Below are positions 43,266 to 55,429 of a DNA stretch of 64,000 nucleotides, piece by piece. The notes below the pieces were generated by a model. The model did no database searches. It had not been told where the DNA came from and saw only the letters and a list, made by a program, of their open reading frames with translations. Origin of the DNA: Orientallactaga sibirica (lineage: Eukaryota > Chordata > Mammalia > Rodentia > Dipodidae). The position numbers were made by a program, and so were the translations under genes. Where the stretch lies: the NCBI GenBank assembly GCA_036365145.1, contig JAEOAD010001365.1, positions 6,484,501-6,548,500 on the forward strand, written 5' to 3'. The first letter of the stretch is position 1; every line of letters begins with the position of its first letter.

Positions 43266-44882
43266 CATGTTCAGACCTGGAAGGTCATCGGGACAGATGT
43301 GCAGACACGGTGAAAGAGAGTAGAGGGCTATGTCGGCAGTTCAACCAGCCACACTGGCCAGAGCATTCTGGTTCCATCCAGCTTGACCCTAATGTTCTCC
43401 AGAGTGAGGGCCGGTGTTGTGACAAGTGCCCCATAGCTGGTACAGGTGGTCTGGTACCCTGGAGCAGTCAGAAAGGAGCTCTCAGGGTATCCGTGGGTGA
43501 CTTCTGGACCTTTGCTGAAGCTACCAAGAGGGTTATGTTGTGCTGTCCCAAAAATATGTGAGTAGGGTGAAAGACAGAGTGAAGGCCGTTTATCATGTGG
43601 ACATCCTGTTGGCCTTACACAGAATCCTCACAGCACCCTCCCTCTGGTTTCCCTCTACTAAAAAAAATAATAAAAGACCCAGCCTTTCTCAGAAAAGCCT
43701 GGTGAGAGGCACAAGCTCAGAGAGGTTTTATGGAGTAGAAGGGCTATTGTAAGTCGAAAGCTAATAAATCTGATCTCACCAAGGATCTAAAAGCAGAAGC
43801 AAGGACCGAGACTCTAGGAAAGGAGTTTGGGCTTGGATCCTAAGATGGACTTCGTGAAAATCAAGCATAACAGCATGTTACGATAAGTGTTTCTAGAGCT
43901 GCCAAAGGGCTGACCCAGAGACTTGTAAAAAGTGTGCGTGCCAACCTTCCCCACACTCAGACGTAGGATGGCAAAGAGATATCTGCTATGGTCCACCGAG
44001 ACCCGGTGTGAGGGCAGAGAAAGTCTGGGTTTGAAAATACAGAGATGCGAGGACTGAGTTGGAAAAGCACTGGGCTTTTCGGGAACAAACAGAGGGGAGT
44101 GTGCTGTACTTCCAGGCCTCTTTCCGTGGAAGACGGACAGTGTGGCTTCCTCTCCTTTAAGCCTCAGAGAAAGCCTGCCTTATATCCACTGGAATCAACG
44201 GGACATGGGGCCATGGCAAGACTCAGTGTTGGTTGGAAAAGTCAAGAGGCTGGTGGCAGCTCTGATGGCAGGTGGTGAGGAGGAGCGCCATGGGAATGAC
44301 CCAGAGCTGATTTATGGGAACAAATGACAAGTATTCCCCAAGGTGCGGAATCGGGTGGCTGTGGAAGAAATCCCTTGCACAAAAGCCACTCTAAGTGACC
44401 TTATCCACGATGTTACAGAGGCTAAAACCACAGGTCATAGGGTCTGGATATGGGAGGACTCCCAGATGGCTCTGGAAGCACCTGGTCCAGGGAAAATAGT
44501 TTTGCTGGACCTTTTTGTCTAGGTTTCACCCAATCCCAAGGGGGTCTGAGCACAGGGAGGAAGGCAGAAGACAAAGGAGAATACCCACTGCCTGGGCACT
44601 GCCCCCTGGCCTGAAACAGGGGAGGGGGAAGGTTCAGTCTAGGTTACACTAACGTTCTGACAATTACATGGACGTGCGGTGCCATGACCCAGGCGAGGCT
44701 CACAGGTGCATAAGAACTCTACACCACTCACAAGTGGCTGAAGAGCGAGGGGGAACCTCTCCTGAACACGCTGAGGTGGCTGGGCAATTCCCAGTGGAGA
44801 GAGAGGGTGATGGCCTGTGTGTGCAGAAGACTCTTGAAAGGATGAAGCTGACCCACGTGTTTAGTTGTGAAGTCACTTTGAT
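43266..44882. other. Unique sequence, unassigned
   Basis: 1.6 kb with no SINE and no recognised family. Short frames on + (43310-43561, 44045-44327) have protein-like composition but no domain. Because it directly follows an LTR, it could be an unrecognised retroelement internal region. It contains AAAATAATAAAAG near 43664. Confidence 0.35.
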
Positions 44883-45806
44883 ATGGAGGAAGAAGCCCTT
44901 TGCCTGGAGAACCCACAAGCTCCTTCACAAGCAGTGCAATTAGGCCCTTTGGTTTTCTCCATGCAAACAGTACCAGCAGAGGGAAGATGGCCACCCATCC
45001 TGGAGTCAACAGACAGGGCGAGCATTCTCCCATCTCTCTGTCTAGATAACACCCAAATTGTTCCATTTCATTTGCCACTAAAACACTGGTCGCCAGGCTC
45101 AGTCGGGAAAAGCCACCTCTCATTAGATGGTCGCTGTTTTATAACAGGCAACCACCAGTTCGAAGTACTAACCCCACCAAGCAAGAGTCCAAAGTCAGGA
45201 CGTTCCTGGGTGAGAAGATACACTTTAGGTGGCCTAGTCTTCGCCATATTCTCTCCAGAGACCCTTCTGGAAAATGCTGCAGCCATGGACACCTTGCAGA
45301 GTATTGAAGCAGCCCATAGAAGGGCTGCACCCATCCCCTGGGGTGCCCGGGGAACGCTGCAGCCACCGGCTTCGAAGTGCCACATGGCAGGAGCTGAGTT
45401 TCCAGCAGGCAGAGGAGGAGGCACGCTCTCTTCCCACAGTGTCCTGCTGTGTGTAGAAACCCCATCCAAGAGGCAGCGTATGGATCTGTGTGTGGATCTG
45501 CTGTCGTGTCATGAAAACGGTAATGGGAGGCAGTCCGGAACTCTTCTTAACACAGCCACCAAAGGATGCCATCCGCAAGGAGGGCAGCTGCTCCTCCAAT
45601 CTGCCCTGCATTTGCAGTTGTACTGCACTCATTTTGGAGACCAAGGACATCCTCAGACATACCCTGGAGCTCTCCTTGCCTTCAGAGAGGCATCTGCACC
45701 TCCACGATCCCCCTGCACCCGTCAGGTCCTCCTCCCCGCTGCATGGTTGAGAATGCACCAAGGGTGGAGCAAAGACAGAGAGAATGCCTCCTCGCAAGAA
45801 AGATAG
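44883..45806 (+). other. Longest non-repeat open frame (307 codons), not called as a gene
   Basis: The conceptual product has no signal peptide, membrane segment, repeat or recognised domain. The reverse strand is also open over much of it (45068-45469, 45234-45797), which points to low stop density in GC-rich DNA. No Kozak-like context, splice structure or promoter supports it. A decayed or retroelement-derived open frame is possible. Confidence 0.15.
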
Positions 45807-47638
45807 CTGCTAGAGCAGGCAGGGAGCCATCTTGGAGAGTGATTGTATGAACCGCACACTCTCCCTCTCTTTGTTAAGATAAAAATAAACACAGAACCAC
45901 AACAAAAGCCACAATGAAATCCAAATAGACAAGAAGCTCCAAAAAGAGCAGGGTGGGACCATCATCTTTTCCAGATACCTGTTCACCACCATGGATGTCC
46001 CTGTGCCAACGCTGAGCTGTCTCCATGCACACCATATGCCTGTTTCTTTACTTAGCATTGTTTGGGATGGGAATCCTTCAGAAAATGGAAGGTCTCTGAA
46101 TATCTGGCAAACCACGAAAGAACACCAGCTGAGTGTGTACTGGGGATGGTGTGTGCCCTGGGAACACGTCCCACACAGCACAGTGTGCACTGGGATGGTG
46201 TGTCCCTGAACACGCCCGCACACACAGACACATTCTCACAGACACACAGATTTCTCTCCCAGACTGCAACTTCACTCAGCACTTCCCTTTTCTGTGTATA
46301 GTAACCCAAAGTAAATGAGCCCAGTGCAAGGAAAACATCAAGTAATGACTGACTGGTTCAACCTTATGCTGGAAGAATCCAGCTGAGATTTTGGCCAAGG
46401 CTTTATTTAGTCAGACACATGTGTGGCCAGGTGCATGAATCCATGGTCTACCCCTGATTCCGATTAGCCCGGGATATCACAATTTATATCCCTGAGATGA
46501 AAACTCCACCCATATCTGGATTGCTCAATTGAGGTGTGACATGATTCTGACTTTGGTCCTCTGTTTATTCGAGTGAACCCCTCGAATTGGGTTGAGAACC
46601 ACTGCTTGACAAATGCAATACAGCAGGAATTCAGTGGCACTATCACTTTGGGACTTATTGACAGGAATCTGGGTGTCAGCAGGAATCTGTGGCTTACCTT
46701 ACCGTGGTGTGGGGAGACACCCCTTAGCAAACACCCTTTCCAGCGCCCCTGGCGGTGGTCCTAACCATGGGCGTGGTGGACACTGGCTCAGATCCAGGAA
46801 ATTGTCCTCTTTTTAAATATTTTGTGCTTTTCTAGGAAACTAGAAACATAGCATGAATGTCTCCCTCTCAAGGGCAATCATTTTCCCTGACTGGTATCTT
46901 AAGCTTGTCAAGCTCTTAGCCAGAGCTTTCCAAGGCAAGTTTGGAGGAAGCATATGGTGTTCGCCCGGTCCATATGACTGGCTGAGCGTCGACCACTACT
47001 GTTGATACAATATCTCACTTTTTCCTCAATATTATGACAGCCTTTGTCAATGAGAATTAAACGACTGTCAAACTTCTCCTGCTAACTTACGGCACAACCG
47101 TCAGAGAGAGCCAGCACCGCGCCTTAAGCCAAAGGGACCTTGTCTTTATTCTCAACCAAGAGTCGAAAGAAAGACACTGGGGCTTGAATGCCAGTAGGAA
47201 AGGCTTTCCAAGTTAGCACTAGGATGCAGTGGAAGCCACCTTCCTGCAGCCTAGGCCGCTAGGAAGGAAGCCTCAGGAGAATGGGTACAAGGGAGTGTCA
47301 GGACACAGGCTCTGGACAGGCAATGCTTTCTTTAGAAGAGAAATAACACCACATGCTACACGTATGTGCTGGCTTAAAGGAGAGAAGAAAAGATGACATC
47401 TATAAAATGTGTTTAAAATCTAATAGAGGCATACTGGAGCGATCATATGGAAATATTTAAGCGTTAGGTCAGATGGAAACGGATCCCAGCTTCTACAGCT
47501 CTGAACGACCTCAGTGCTCATCCACGGCAGGATCCAAGACTGGGGTCCTGGTGGTTGCATTGTCCCACCAAGGAAGCAGATGCATCATGCGATTGTGATA
47601 GTTGCCAGAATTTCCACATTAAAAATCAGCTGTTCCCA
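45807..47638. other. Unique sequence with a short imperfect duplication
   Basis: No repeat family is recognised. About 46133-46168 and 46184-46214 share a GTGYACTGGG/GATGGTGTGT/GAACACG block, an imperfect local duplication of about 50 bp period. It produces several small overlapping frames on both strands. Confidence 0.4.
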
Positions 47639-47785
47639 GCCGGGTGTGATGGCACATGCCTTTAATCTAGAAGGCAGAAGTAAGAGGATCGCCGTTAGTT
47701 CAAGGCCACCTTGAGACGACATAGGGAATTCCAGGTCAGCCTGGGCTAGAGCGAGACCCTACCTTGAAAAACAAACAAACAAATC
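47639..47785 (+). mobile_element. B1 SINE
   Basis: GCCGGGTGTGATGGCACATG, AGGTCAGCCTGGGCTAGAGC, GAGACCCTACCTTGAAAAAC, (AAAC)n tail. The flanks AATCAGCTGTTC and AATCAACTGTTC form a duplication. Confidence 0.94.
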
Positions 47786-47970
47786 AACTGTTCTCCTCTT
47801 TGGTTACTTTGTTGGAAAGTGTTTGGGAGCAACCGGGTGGCAGATAGTGCTTTAGCAGGAGTGGCGACATGAAAGACTGGGAATTTAGGAGTTGGCAACC
47901 TCTTTCCTACCTTACCTCCACCTGTCAACTTCCCACATCCATAAATTCCATCATCTAAAGAGGATTCCTC

Positions 47971-48095
47971 GGGCCAGGCGTGGTGGTGGTGCATGCCTCT
48001 AATCCCAACACTCAGGAGATCAAAACAGAAGGATCACTAATTTAAAATTAGACTGGGCTCCATGGGAGGACCAGTGCACAAAATAAATACATAAA
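47971..48095 (+). mobile_element. B1-like SINE, diverged
   Basis: GGGCCAGGCGTGGTGGTGGT, CTAATCCCAACACTCAGGAG, then strongly diverged sequence and AAATAAATAC. Confidence 0.8.
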
Positions 48096-48205
48096 CCTCA
48101 AGTAAAGATTGCTTGGGATTGAGATGTATTGATCAAGACAGTTTGGATCTCTGATTTATTCATTTTTATGTATTTTTTTTTAAATCTATTTTTTTGGTTT
48201 TTCTT

Positions 48206-48405
48206 TTCTTTAATATTTTATTTTTATTTATTTACTTATTTGAGAGAGAGAGAGAATGGGCATGCCAGGGCCTCCAGCCGCTGCAAACAAATTGCAGATG
48301 CATGTGCCCCTCATGCATCTGGCTAACGTGGGTCCTGGGGAATTGAACCTGCGTCCTTTGGCTTTGCAGGCAACTGCCTTAACCACTAAGCCATCCCTTC
48401 AGCCC
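48206..48405 (-). mobile_element. B2-superfamily (DIP-like) SINE, reverse strand
   Basis: T-rich tail complement, short (GA)n, GAATGGGCATGCCAGGGCCT, CTGCAAACAAATTGCAGATG, and the complement of the head CTAAGCCATCCCTTCAGCCC. Confidence 0.94.
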
Positions 48406-48576
48406 TTTTATGTACTTTTAAGAAAAAAAAAGATCACTAATTTTAACAGGCAGTGACTTCAACCACATAGAACTGTCATTGACAGAGGCAAGACTTATTA
48501 GAAGAGATGGCGATATATCTATTGTCCATGGGCAGTACTTCATTTGTTTGTTGTTTCTTTTAATATTTCTTTCTCG

Positions 48577-48706
48577 TTTTTTTATTTTTTTCAAGGTAGG
48601 TCTCACTTTAGCTCAGTCTGACCTGAAATTCATTATGTAGTCTCAAGGTGGCCTTGAACTGACTGCAGAGTGCTAGGATTAAAGGTGTGTGCCACCACTC
48701 CCAGCT
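48577..48706 (-). mobile_element. B1 SINE, reverse strand
   Basis: TCAAGGTAGGTCTCACTTTA, CAAGGTGGCCTTGAACTGAC and GTGTGTGCCACCACTCCCAG. Flanks AATATTTCTTTCT at 48562-48574 and 48708-48720 are its target-site duplication. Confidence 0.94.
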
Positions 48707-48720
48707 AAATATTTCTTTCT

Positions 48721-48741
48721 TTATTTACAAGGAGAGAGAAA

Positions 48742-48838
<97 letters not shown>

Positions 48839-48987
48839 GGGCACCAGGACCTCCTGTCACTGCAAACAAACACTAGATGTTGGTGCCACTTTGAGCATCT
48901 GGCTTTACGTGGATATTGAGGATCAAACCCAGGCCAACAGGCTTTGCAAGCTAGCACCTTTAACCTCTGAGCCATCTCTCCAGCCCC
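48721..48987 (-). mobile_element. B2-superfamily SINE, reverse strand, with expanded (CA)n(GA)n
   Basis: The CT tract of the SINE has expanded into (CA)n (48743-48776) and (GA)n (48777-48835). GTCACTGCAAACAAACACTA and TGAGCCATCTCTCCAGCCCC identify the body and 5' end. Confidence 0.93.
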
Positions 48988-50352
48988 ATAATGTGTTTAT
49001 GTAGGAAAACTCTAGAGTAATTACCATATCTATTCTAGCAAGAGAATCAGGAAACGTATTCCCAGGACACAGTAGGACTTCACTTTCATCTTTAAGATCA
49101 TCCCAGGCAATTAAGGAAACAGAGAAACTGCTTCCAATGAGCTGTCTGCCACTATTCAATCCCAGCAGGGCCATCCTCTCCTCCCCTGGTGTCACCTCCA
49201 AGAGATGTGTGCAAATACAGTGTCTATGGTCCCCTGGATGACAGGCTCCCTCACCCTGGGGACTTGGCACATGGGGTCAACTTTACAAGATGCACAGAAC
49301 CAGTAAAAGCTTCTCTTCAAGTTAGGAGTCTCCAGCTACTGGTCCAGGCAGTATATAAGGCTCTGTCTCCCTTGAGAAGAATCAGGCCACATTAACCCTT
49401 GGGTGCCCTCCTAGGTGTGCTCAAGCTGAAGTAAAGCGCAGTTGGAACAGTATGTTGCCCTCCAAGACCCTTGGGCTGGCATGAGAGAGGACATGATCAC
49501 TGAACCCCTCTCTATTCCCTAGAATGACTCCTGAAGAGCTTCAGTCGCTCAGAGCCTGCAGGGATGTGTTAGAAGCAACTCCCCGTTTCCTCGTTCAGTG
49601 AAGGTGGAGACATTACACAGGCACACACCGCTCCTAGTGCAGAAGCATCTAAATAGTCCAGACTTGCTTTGCCCAGCTGGGTAAAGAGAACATTCTTCCC
49701 TCCACTCTGGACAGCCTGAGCTCTTTGCTACATACATACAAGTCAGGTGGGAGGGTCTAGAGACCAGGCTGGCCTTGGGCTGTGTGGGTTCATGGTGAAG
49801 TCCTGGCACCAGCACTTGGATTGCCAACCCCAAACTGCTCTCCCCAACACAAAGAGGGGCAGCCTGGCGCGGTAACAAAAGCCAGTGTGGGTGGCAAGGT
49901 GACTGCACATTTCAGCTTGAATGCTCCGGTGTGGGGCTTCCACCTGATCACCAGATGCCTCAAGCAGATGGCCGGGGAGGGGGAGCCGGCTGCTGGTTGC
50001 TTCCGAGGGGGCTACAGGAGAACCAATCCAGAGAGCCGGCCGGGAGTGCCCAGTTCGGCATGTGCTCCAGGAGTCCTGCAGACCAGGGCCTTGGTTCGGG
50101 GAGCCTTCCAAATACACACACGGCTCAGACAAGGAGGGTGTGTGTGGGGGGGAGGGTCTCGGCCAGCATGCATCCTTTGTCCACTGAATGTTTTAGGATT
50201 TCTTTTCTGGATGGTCCTCTGGAACATGCCAAGCTGCATCTGTTGTCTGATCCAGAAGGTCTCCATGAATGAGAATTCATTTGCAAATTAATTTTTCAGC
50301 AAGTGGCTGGGTGAGCAAGAGAAAGAAGCCCCTCTGTGGTGGCCAGCCTCAC

Positions 50353-50452
50353 CTGCGACCCTCGGTGTCCACTTCCGCTTGCTGACCTTTGCCCCGGGAG
50401 AAGGCAGCCGTGACAGTGAACTGGTCCCCTATCTGGACAGTGGAAGCAGCTC
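50353..50452 (-). other. Exon-like segment on the reverse strand, 100 nt, unproven
   Basis: Reading on -, a pyrimidine-rich acceptor (CAGCTCTTCCTATCCCAG) ends at 50453. One hundred nt follow, then a strong donor CAG with GTGAGG at 50352-50347. One frame is open throughout, with split codons at both ends. It contains the peptide STVQIGDQFTVTAAF and then a basic, polar tail. A second frame is also open. No family is recognised and no partner exon was located. Confidence 0.22.
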
Positions 50453-50677
50453 CTGGGATAGGAAGAGCTGGCAGAAGGGGTACAGACTGTGCCAAGCGGG
50501 GCTTTCTAGAAAACCGAGGATTTTTCAAATGCGGCACAGGCTGTTGGCAGGGCCTGTGGGTTTAGGGCTGAAAGGCCTCTCAGCCTGGTCCGATTCTTGC
50601 CCAGGATCCCTGTTCCCTTCCAGGGAATCTATGTGCTTGCATGCCCAGACACACACAGCTATGCAAATGCAGGAACA

Positions 50678-50678
<1 letters not shown>

Positions 50679-50714
<36 letters not shown>
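50679..50714 (+). repeat. (CA)n microsatellite
   Basis: A CA tract of about 18 units. Confidence 0.97.
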
Positions 50715-50716
<2 letters not shown>

Positions 50717-51244
50717 GGCTTCTCATGGAGACCAGACTTTGGCCTTTTTCTTTATCTACATGCTCCTTCCCCCACCACCAACTGGAAAGTACTTGAGACA
50801 CACCTATTAGCGAGTGAATGCTGGAGTGATGCCCCGTTTTAGCCTCTCCTGCCTGCCCAGCCCAGCTCAGGTACCAGTTATAGCCCCTGATACTCTGAGC
50901 CTTTCAACGCCACCACAGCTCATCTTCCCCTGAGCCTCTGTTTCCCCAGTTCACGACATCTCCAACTTCTACCTGAACAGGTCCTGTCTTCAGCACAGTG
51001 CCTTCTCCCCCAAAACGGCATGGGAACTGAGAAGCACTAACTGGGTAGATAGAGTTGCTAGGCTCTATCTGAGCAGGAGGGGCCCTCATTTTCCTTGACT
51101 CTGGCCTTCCTCCTGCAGGTAAGGATTGTTTTGCTCTGGTGAATGCATCACCCTGGGGAATGCCAGAAGAGCAGAGAAAACCCCTTAAGTAACCCAGGAC
51201 CAAAGCAGGTCCAGGAAGACCAGGTGGTGAGGGGGCGAGGGGGC

Positions 51245-51400
51245 AAGACCCAGCATCCTATTTACCAGCTCTGCAACATGGAGCGAGCTGCCTGACCTGA
51301 CTGAACTTCACCTCTTCCTTGATCAAATGCAGACACTTCACATGGGCTGTTGGAAGGCTGTAAAAGGAAACAGCTGTCACATGCACAGCCCAGTGTGCAG
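51245..51400 (+). mobile_element. MIR ancient SINE
   Basis: TTACCAGCTCTGCAACATGG, CTGACTGAACTTCACCTCTT and TGGGCTGTTGGAAGGCTGTA follow the MIR order. Confidence 0.55.
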
Positions 51401-53783
51401 CGCTGCGCGTTCAGTGACAACCGCTCCCCATGCCTTCCAGATGTAAGGCAGGTCATTGTCAGGCCTCGCCACTCGCAGGGTCAAGGTCAGCAGAAGCAGC
51501 CAACCAGGGCAGCCACCTCCTCCACTGGTGTCTTCTCTGTGTCAGACAAGAAGAAGCCATGTGCAGCCTGGCCTCTCTCTGCTGATGCCCCGCCCACAGG
51601 CAGGGCATTCCCGTGGAGCTCCAGTGGCTTCTATATGAATGGAGCCCTGCAAACGGTTCCTTAGTCTTCTCCACCCTCCTAGGCACAGGTGAAGGCAGCT
51701 TTGTGTCCCTGCCCACATTCAGAAGAGGCCAGCGGGCAGCCTCCAAGGTCCTCAGGGTGGTAATAGGGCTGCCAGGCCAACACTGTAAACCAGTGGTTGT
51801 GACTGGTGGCAGAGCCTCTGGCCCCAGCCTCTCCCACAAAGGCGAGGATTAGCCTTGTGCCCTGGCCAGCGGCCAGCTCAGATCATTTCATTTGGCCTAC
51901 TTAGTGGTCCCCCAGGGGTGCTTGGAAGGGCATGATTCATCACTGACTGGGGCACCCCTTGTGCAGAGAGGGTCCACCCCAGGAGGGGCTGCAAACCCAT
52001 CAGTCCCTGTGACATGACAAGGTCCATCCCCATACCCTCCCGACAGGAAGCCGAAGTAGGCAAGGTGGCACTGACCTTGGGGAAGCGTGTGACGGGCGCT
52101 CAGGAAGTCAGAAGCCAAGACGAGCTACACACTTTGCTCCTGCAGTTGCAGGCCTGGGAAAAGCCTGGGCAAGAAGTGACCACTAGGGACCTGTCTCCTG
52201 GGTGCTAAGCCTACTTGTCAGGGCCCCGCGCAAGCAGAGTTGAGCAAGGCGCGACGCTTCCCACCTGCTTACCTGCCTGTCTCAGGCCACTGTTTGAGAC
52301 AGGACGATGCTGGGGGAAAACCTGCCCCAGGAACACAACAGGGAGTTGGGTCAGGAGGTGGCCAAAGGGAGTTCTTTGCTGGAGAAGTTCCACCAGGGCT
52401 CACCACACTCTTGATTTCTATTCTGTGTCTCTTCCCATGTTTCAAGATCGGTTAAGCCTTAAAATATCCACCAGGCCATCTAACAAACAAAACGAGGATG
52501 AAGAGGGAGGGCTGAAGGTGGGTCACCCCTGCCTCAGGGCTACGCTGGCCAGGGTGGGCGGCCATAAGGGGCTCAGGCATATCGCTGGCTCGCTGGCTGG
52601 GTGCCCCTGTCTGGCGTGGTCACCCCTGCAGCACATCCGCTCAGCATCTCCTTCCCTTCTGCACAAGTAATTAAGTAACACCTGTGTTTCTCTGTCAGGC
52701 TGCACATTCAGGAAGAGTGGTCCTTAACGTGATGTGGTGAGCACCGGTGCTCCCCAAACCCCTTAGCGTGACTGAGGGTCCCCTTCCTGGGCCTCCATCA
52801 AAGGACAGGAGCAAGTCCCAGCACCAGAGAACCTGCTTCAAAATGGCCGAAGCCCTTCAGAACTTCCAAATAGAATGGGCTCCTGGAGGGGCCTCGGTGC
52901 CAGCACTCACGCCTATGCCAGCTTTTGCACAAACGAACAGCTTGTATCCCCATGAAAATCAATGGATGGAACAAATTGTATTAAATTATGTAAAATGATA
53001 CTAAAGAGCACATTCTACCAGTGAATAGAAGGAAAAAAAAATACCCCCCCTCAAAATCTTGTTTTAATAAATCTGGCAAAATTATAGAAGACAATTAGGA
53101 GGAGAAAATGCTAAATTTTTATGACACTTAAAGTCACATCTCCTGGCCATAAGCAGAGACTAGGGATTTATCCCCTCATAGGTCAGGCAGGCATAATTCT
53201 TTCGTGTGTCTGACACCTTTGAGTTATTTATCATCCCTGCTCCAGCCAGCAACATCTTCTGCCCGACTCCCTTCCGTGGAGACAGACTGGACTCGGGCAG
53301 CAGAAATAAGCATGTGATTTTTGGAACCAAATTTCCTCCCTTTTCATATGGATCCTTTTTTTTCTTGGTAAATAACTGTAATTAGTGTTGAACTTGTTAT
53401 ACAACCTCTTGCCTACATGAGGAAAAAAAAACTATTTAGAAATATTTTAGCCACTTCTCCACTTCCATCCTTTCAGTTTCACAGTGCAGCTGCCATTTAA
53501 AAAAAAAAAAAAAAAAAAAGACCATCCCAAGACATGGTGTTTAATGAGCCAGGAGTCCTTTTCCAGCCTCCAGCCCCACCTAAGCCTTGCCATTGGGCAG
53601 CACAGGTCTGTTGCTAAACAGTCTAAGAGAACATGTTGGTCCAGTGTCTCATTCTGTGCAGAAGCAGTTTGAGCTGCCTGGAGGTCAGGTGGGATGAGTG
53701 GGATGCAGGGACCCTCTGAATGACAGACTCCTAGATTTTGAACACTTTTATTTGCATATTAAAATTTTTTTAAATATATTTGA

Positions 53784-54000
53784 GGGCTAGAGAGATGGCT
53801 TAGTGGTTAAGGCACTTGCCTGAAAGCCAAAGGACCTCTGTTCAATTCCCCAGGACCCACATAAGCCAGATGCACAAGGTGGCACATGCATCTGGAGTTT
53901 GTTTGCAGTGGCTGGAAGCCCTGGCACACCCATTCTCTCTCTCTGTCTTTCTCCCCACCCCCTCAGCCTCTTTCCCTCTCTCAAATAAATAAGTAAAAAT
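53784..54000 (+). mobile_element. B2-superfamily (DIP-like) SINE
   Basis: Head GGGCTAGAGAGATGGCTTAG, GTTCAATTCC, GATGCACAAGGTGGCACATG, CT-rich tract, (AAAT)n tail. It is flanked by AAATATATTTGAG and AAAATATTTTTGAG. Confidence 0.94.
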
Positions 54001-54121
54001 AAAATATTTTTGAGAGGGAGAGAGGATATGATGGAGAGTGAAGTTTCAAAGGGGAAAGTGGGGAGAGGGAGGGAAATAACATGGGATATTGTCTACAATT
54101 AAAGAAGTTGTCAATAAAAAA
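54001..54121 (+). mobile_element. L1 3' terminus, severely 5' truncated
   Basis: AGGATATGATGGAGAGTGAA, TTTCAAAGGGGAAAGTGGGG, ATGGGATATTGTCTACAATT and CAATAAAAA match 16728-16838 closely. Only about 110 bp of L1 remain, followed by a (GAAA)n tail at 54130-54177. Confidence 0.85.
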
Positions 54122-54143
54122 TGTAGAACAAAAAGAAAGAAAA

Positions 54144-54175
<32 letters not shown>

Positions 54176-54177
54176 AA

Positions 54178-54335
54178 ATTTATTTGAGATAGAGAGAGAT
54201 GGGCGTGCCAGGGCCTCTTGCCACTGCAAATGAACTCCAGATGTATCTGGTTTCACATGGGTACTGGGGATTCAAACCCGGGCCAGCAGGCTTCTCTAGT
54301 AAGCACTTGTAACTGCTCAGCCATCACCACAGCCC
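54178..54335 (-). mobile_element. B2-superfamily SINE, reverse strand
   Basis: TATTTGAGATAGAGAGAGAT, CCACTGCAAATGAACTCCAG and CTCAGCCATCACCACAGCCC. The tail side joins the (GAAA)n tract. Confidence 0.9.
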
Positions 54336-55429
54336 AGCACTCAGGTTTTCAACCTCCTTGCAATGCAGCTGCACTGAGGCTCTGAACGACTTTCTCCCAG
54401 CGCTTATGAAGACTAAACTTAAATAATGCCAACCTTCTATCACAATTCCTGGCATAAGGAAAGGGCCTCATGACTGGTGGCCTCTGACTTTGCCTTGGTT
54501 TGTGACAGTAACCACCCATGTGACTTGGTCATGACACCCTGCAGAGCCAGTGTTCCACTTACACCCTGACTGGACCTGCGGTGCCACCCTGGAAACTCAA
54601 GCAGAGACCATTGAGACCAAATACTTCCTGTTTGCCCATCAGTTGTGTGGATTGCAGCTCCCTGGGGGGGTGGGGAGGTGAGGCCAGAGGAGGGGGAGCC
54701 TTGTGGCCATGCCCCATTGGCATGATGGGCAGAGTTCAGTTGGTCTCAGTTACCCGCGCTCACATGGGCATCTGTCCACCTGCACTATGGCCTCGTACAG
54801 AGGCTTCAAACTGGCTCACTGGGTCCAGCTGCCTCCCAGGCTTGCCAAGGACTGACCCAGATGACAGGCCCAAGATCCTGAAGATCTTCAATGCTAAGGC
54901 TCATTTATGTTTCAGTTGAATGGATCTGAAGGAATAATCCCTCTCACCATAAATATGATGCTTTTACACGCCCCCCGCCCAGCACTACAAAAGATGGCTC
55001 ATTGTGTACTTGAAGGTCCCTGGAAGCCAGAGCTTTTATGGCATGATCATAAAAGTCTTCCCACCCGGGAAGTTATTGCTTCACATGCTAAAGGCTTTCT
55101 CTGGGGACCTAGCAGTGAGGGACACATGGCACGGAGTGGTGCTGGTGGCCGGTCCTGGGTTTCAGGAGCTGGTACAAGGAGAGCACTCAGCAGGAATAAA
55201 GACAAATGCCGGTGACTTTCACGGGCGATCCTGATTGGGGCAATGGATGGGCATAGCCGGTAAGGTGGGTGAGAATGGGAGGGACCAATCAGAGAGCCAA
55301 GTGACCACCAAGCATGACCAAAACTAGAGCCATCTTCTGACTGCATGCTAGATGTCTGAGCACAGCTCCCCAGTCAAGTCCGAAGCTTATGTGGGCCATT
55401 CTACACGGGGGAGTTGGGGTTCACACAGT
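54336..55429. other. Unique sequence with a MIR-like piece
   Basis: A MIR-like segment lies at about 54375-54485 (GCACTGAGGCTCTGAACGAC, CACAATTCCTGGCATAAGGA). The remainder is GC-balanced without recognised features. Confidence 0.4.

Larger units (their letters stand above)
48988..53783. other. GC-rich SINE-free region
   Basis: Nearly 4.8 kb without a rodent SINE. It holds an ancient MIR (51245-51400), a (CA)n tract (50679-50714) and an AT-rich block at the right (52990-53500). It also holds the exon-like segment 50353-50452 (-). A TATATAAGG word lies near 49351. Overlapping open frames of 100-170 codons occur in several frames with no recognisable product. Confidence 0.4.

Noticed and set aside
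49345..49375. GTATATAAGG as a core promoter
   Set aside because: It is an isolated TATA-like word without CpG enrichment, a downstream exon or a conserved frame.
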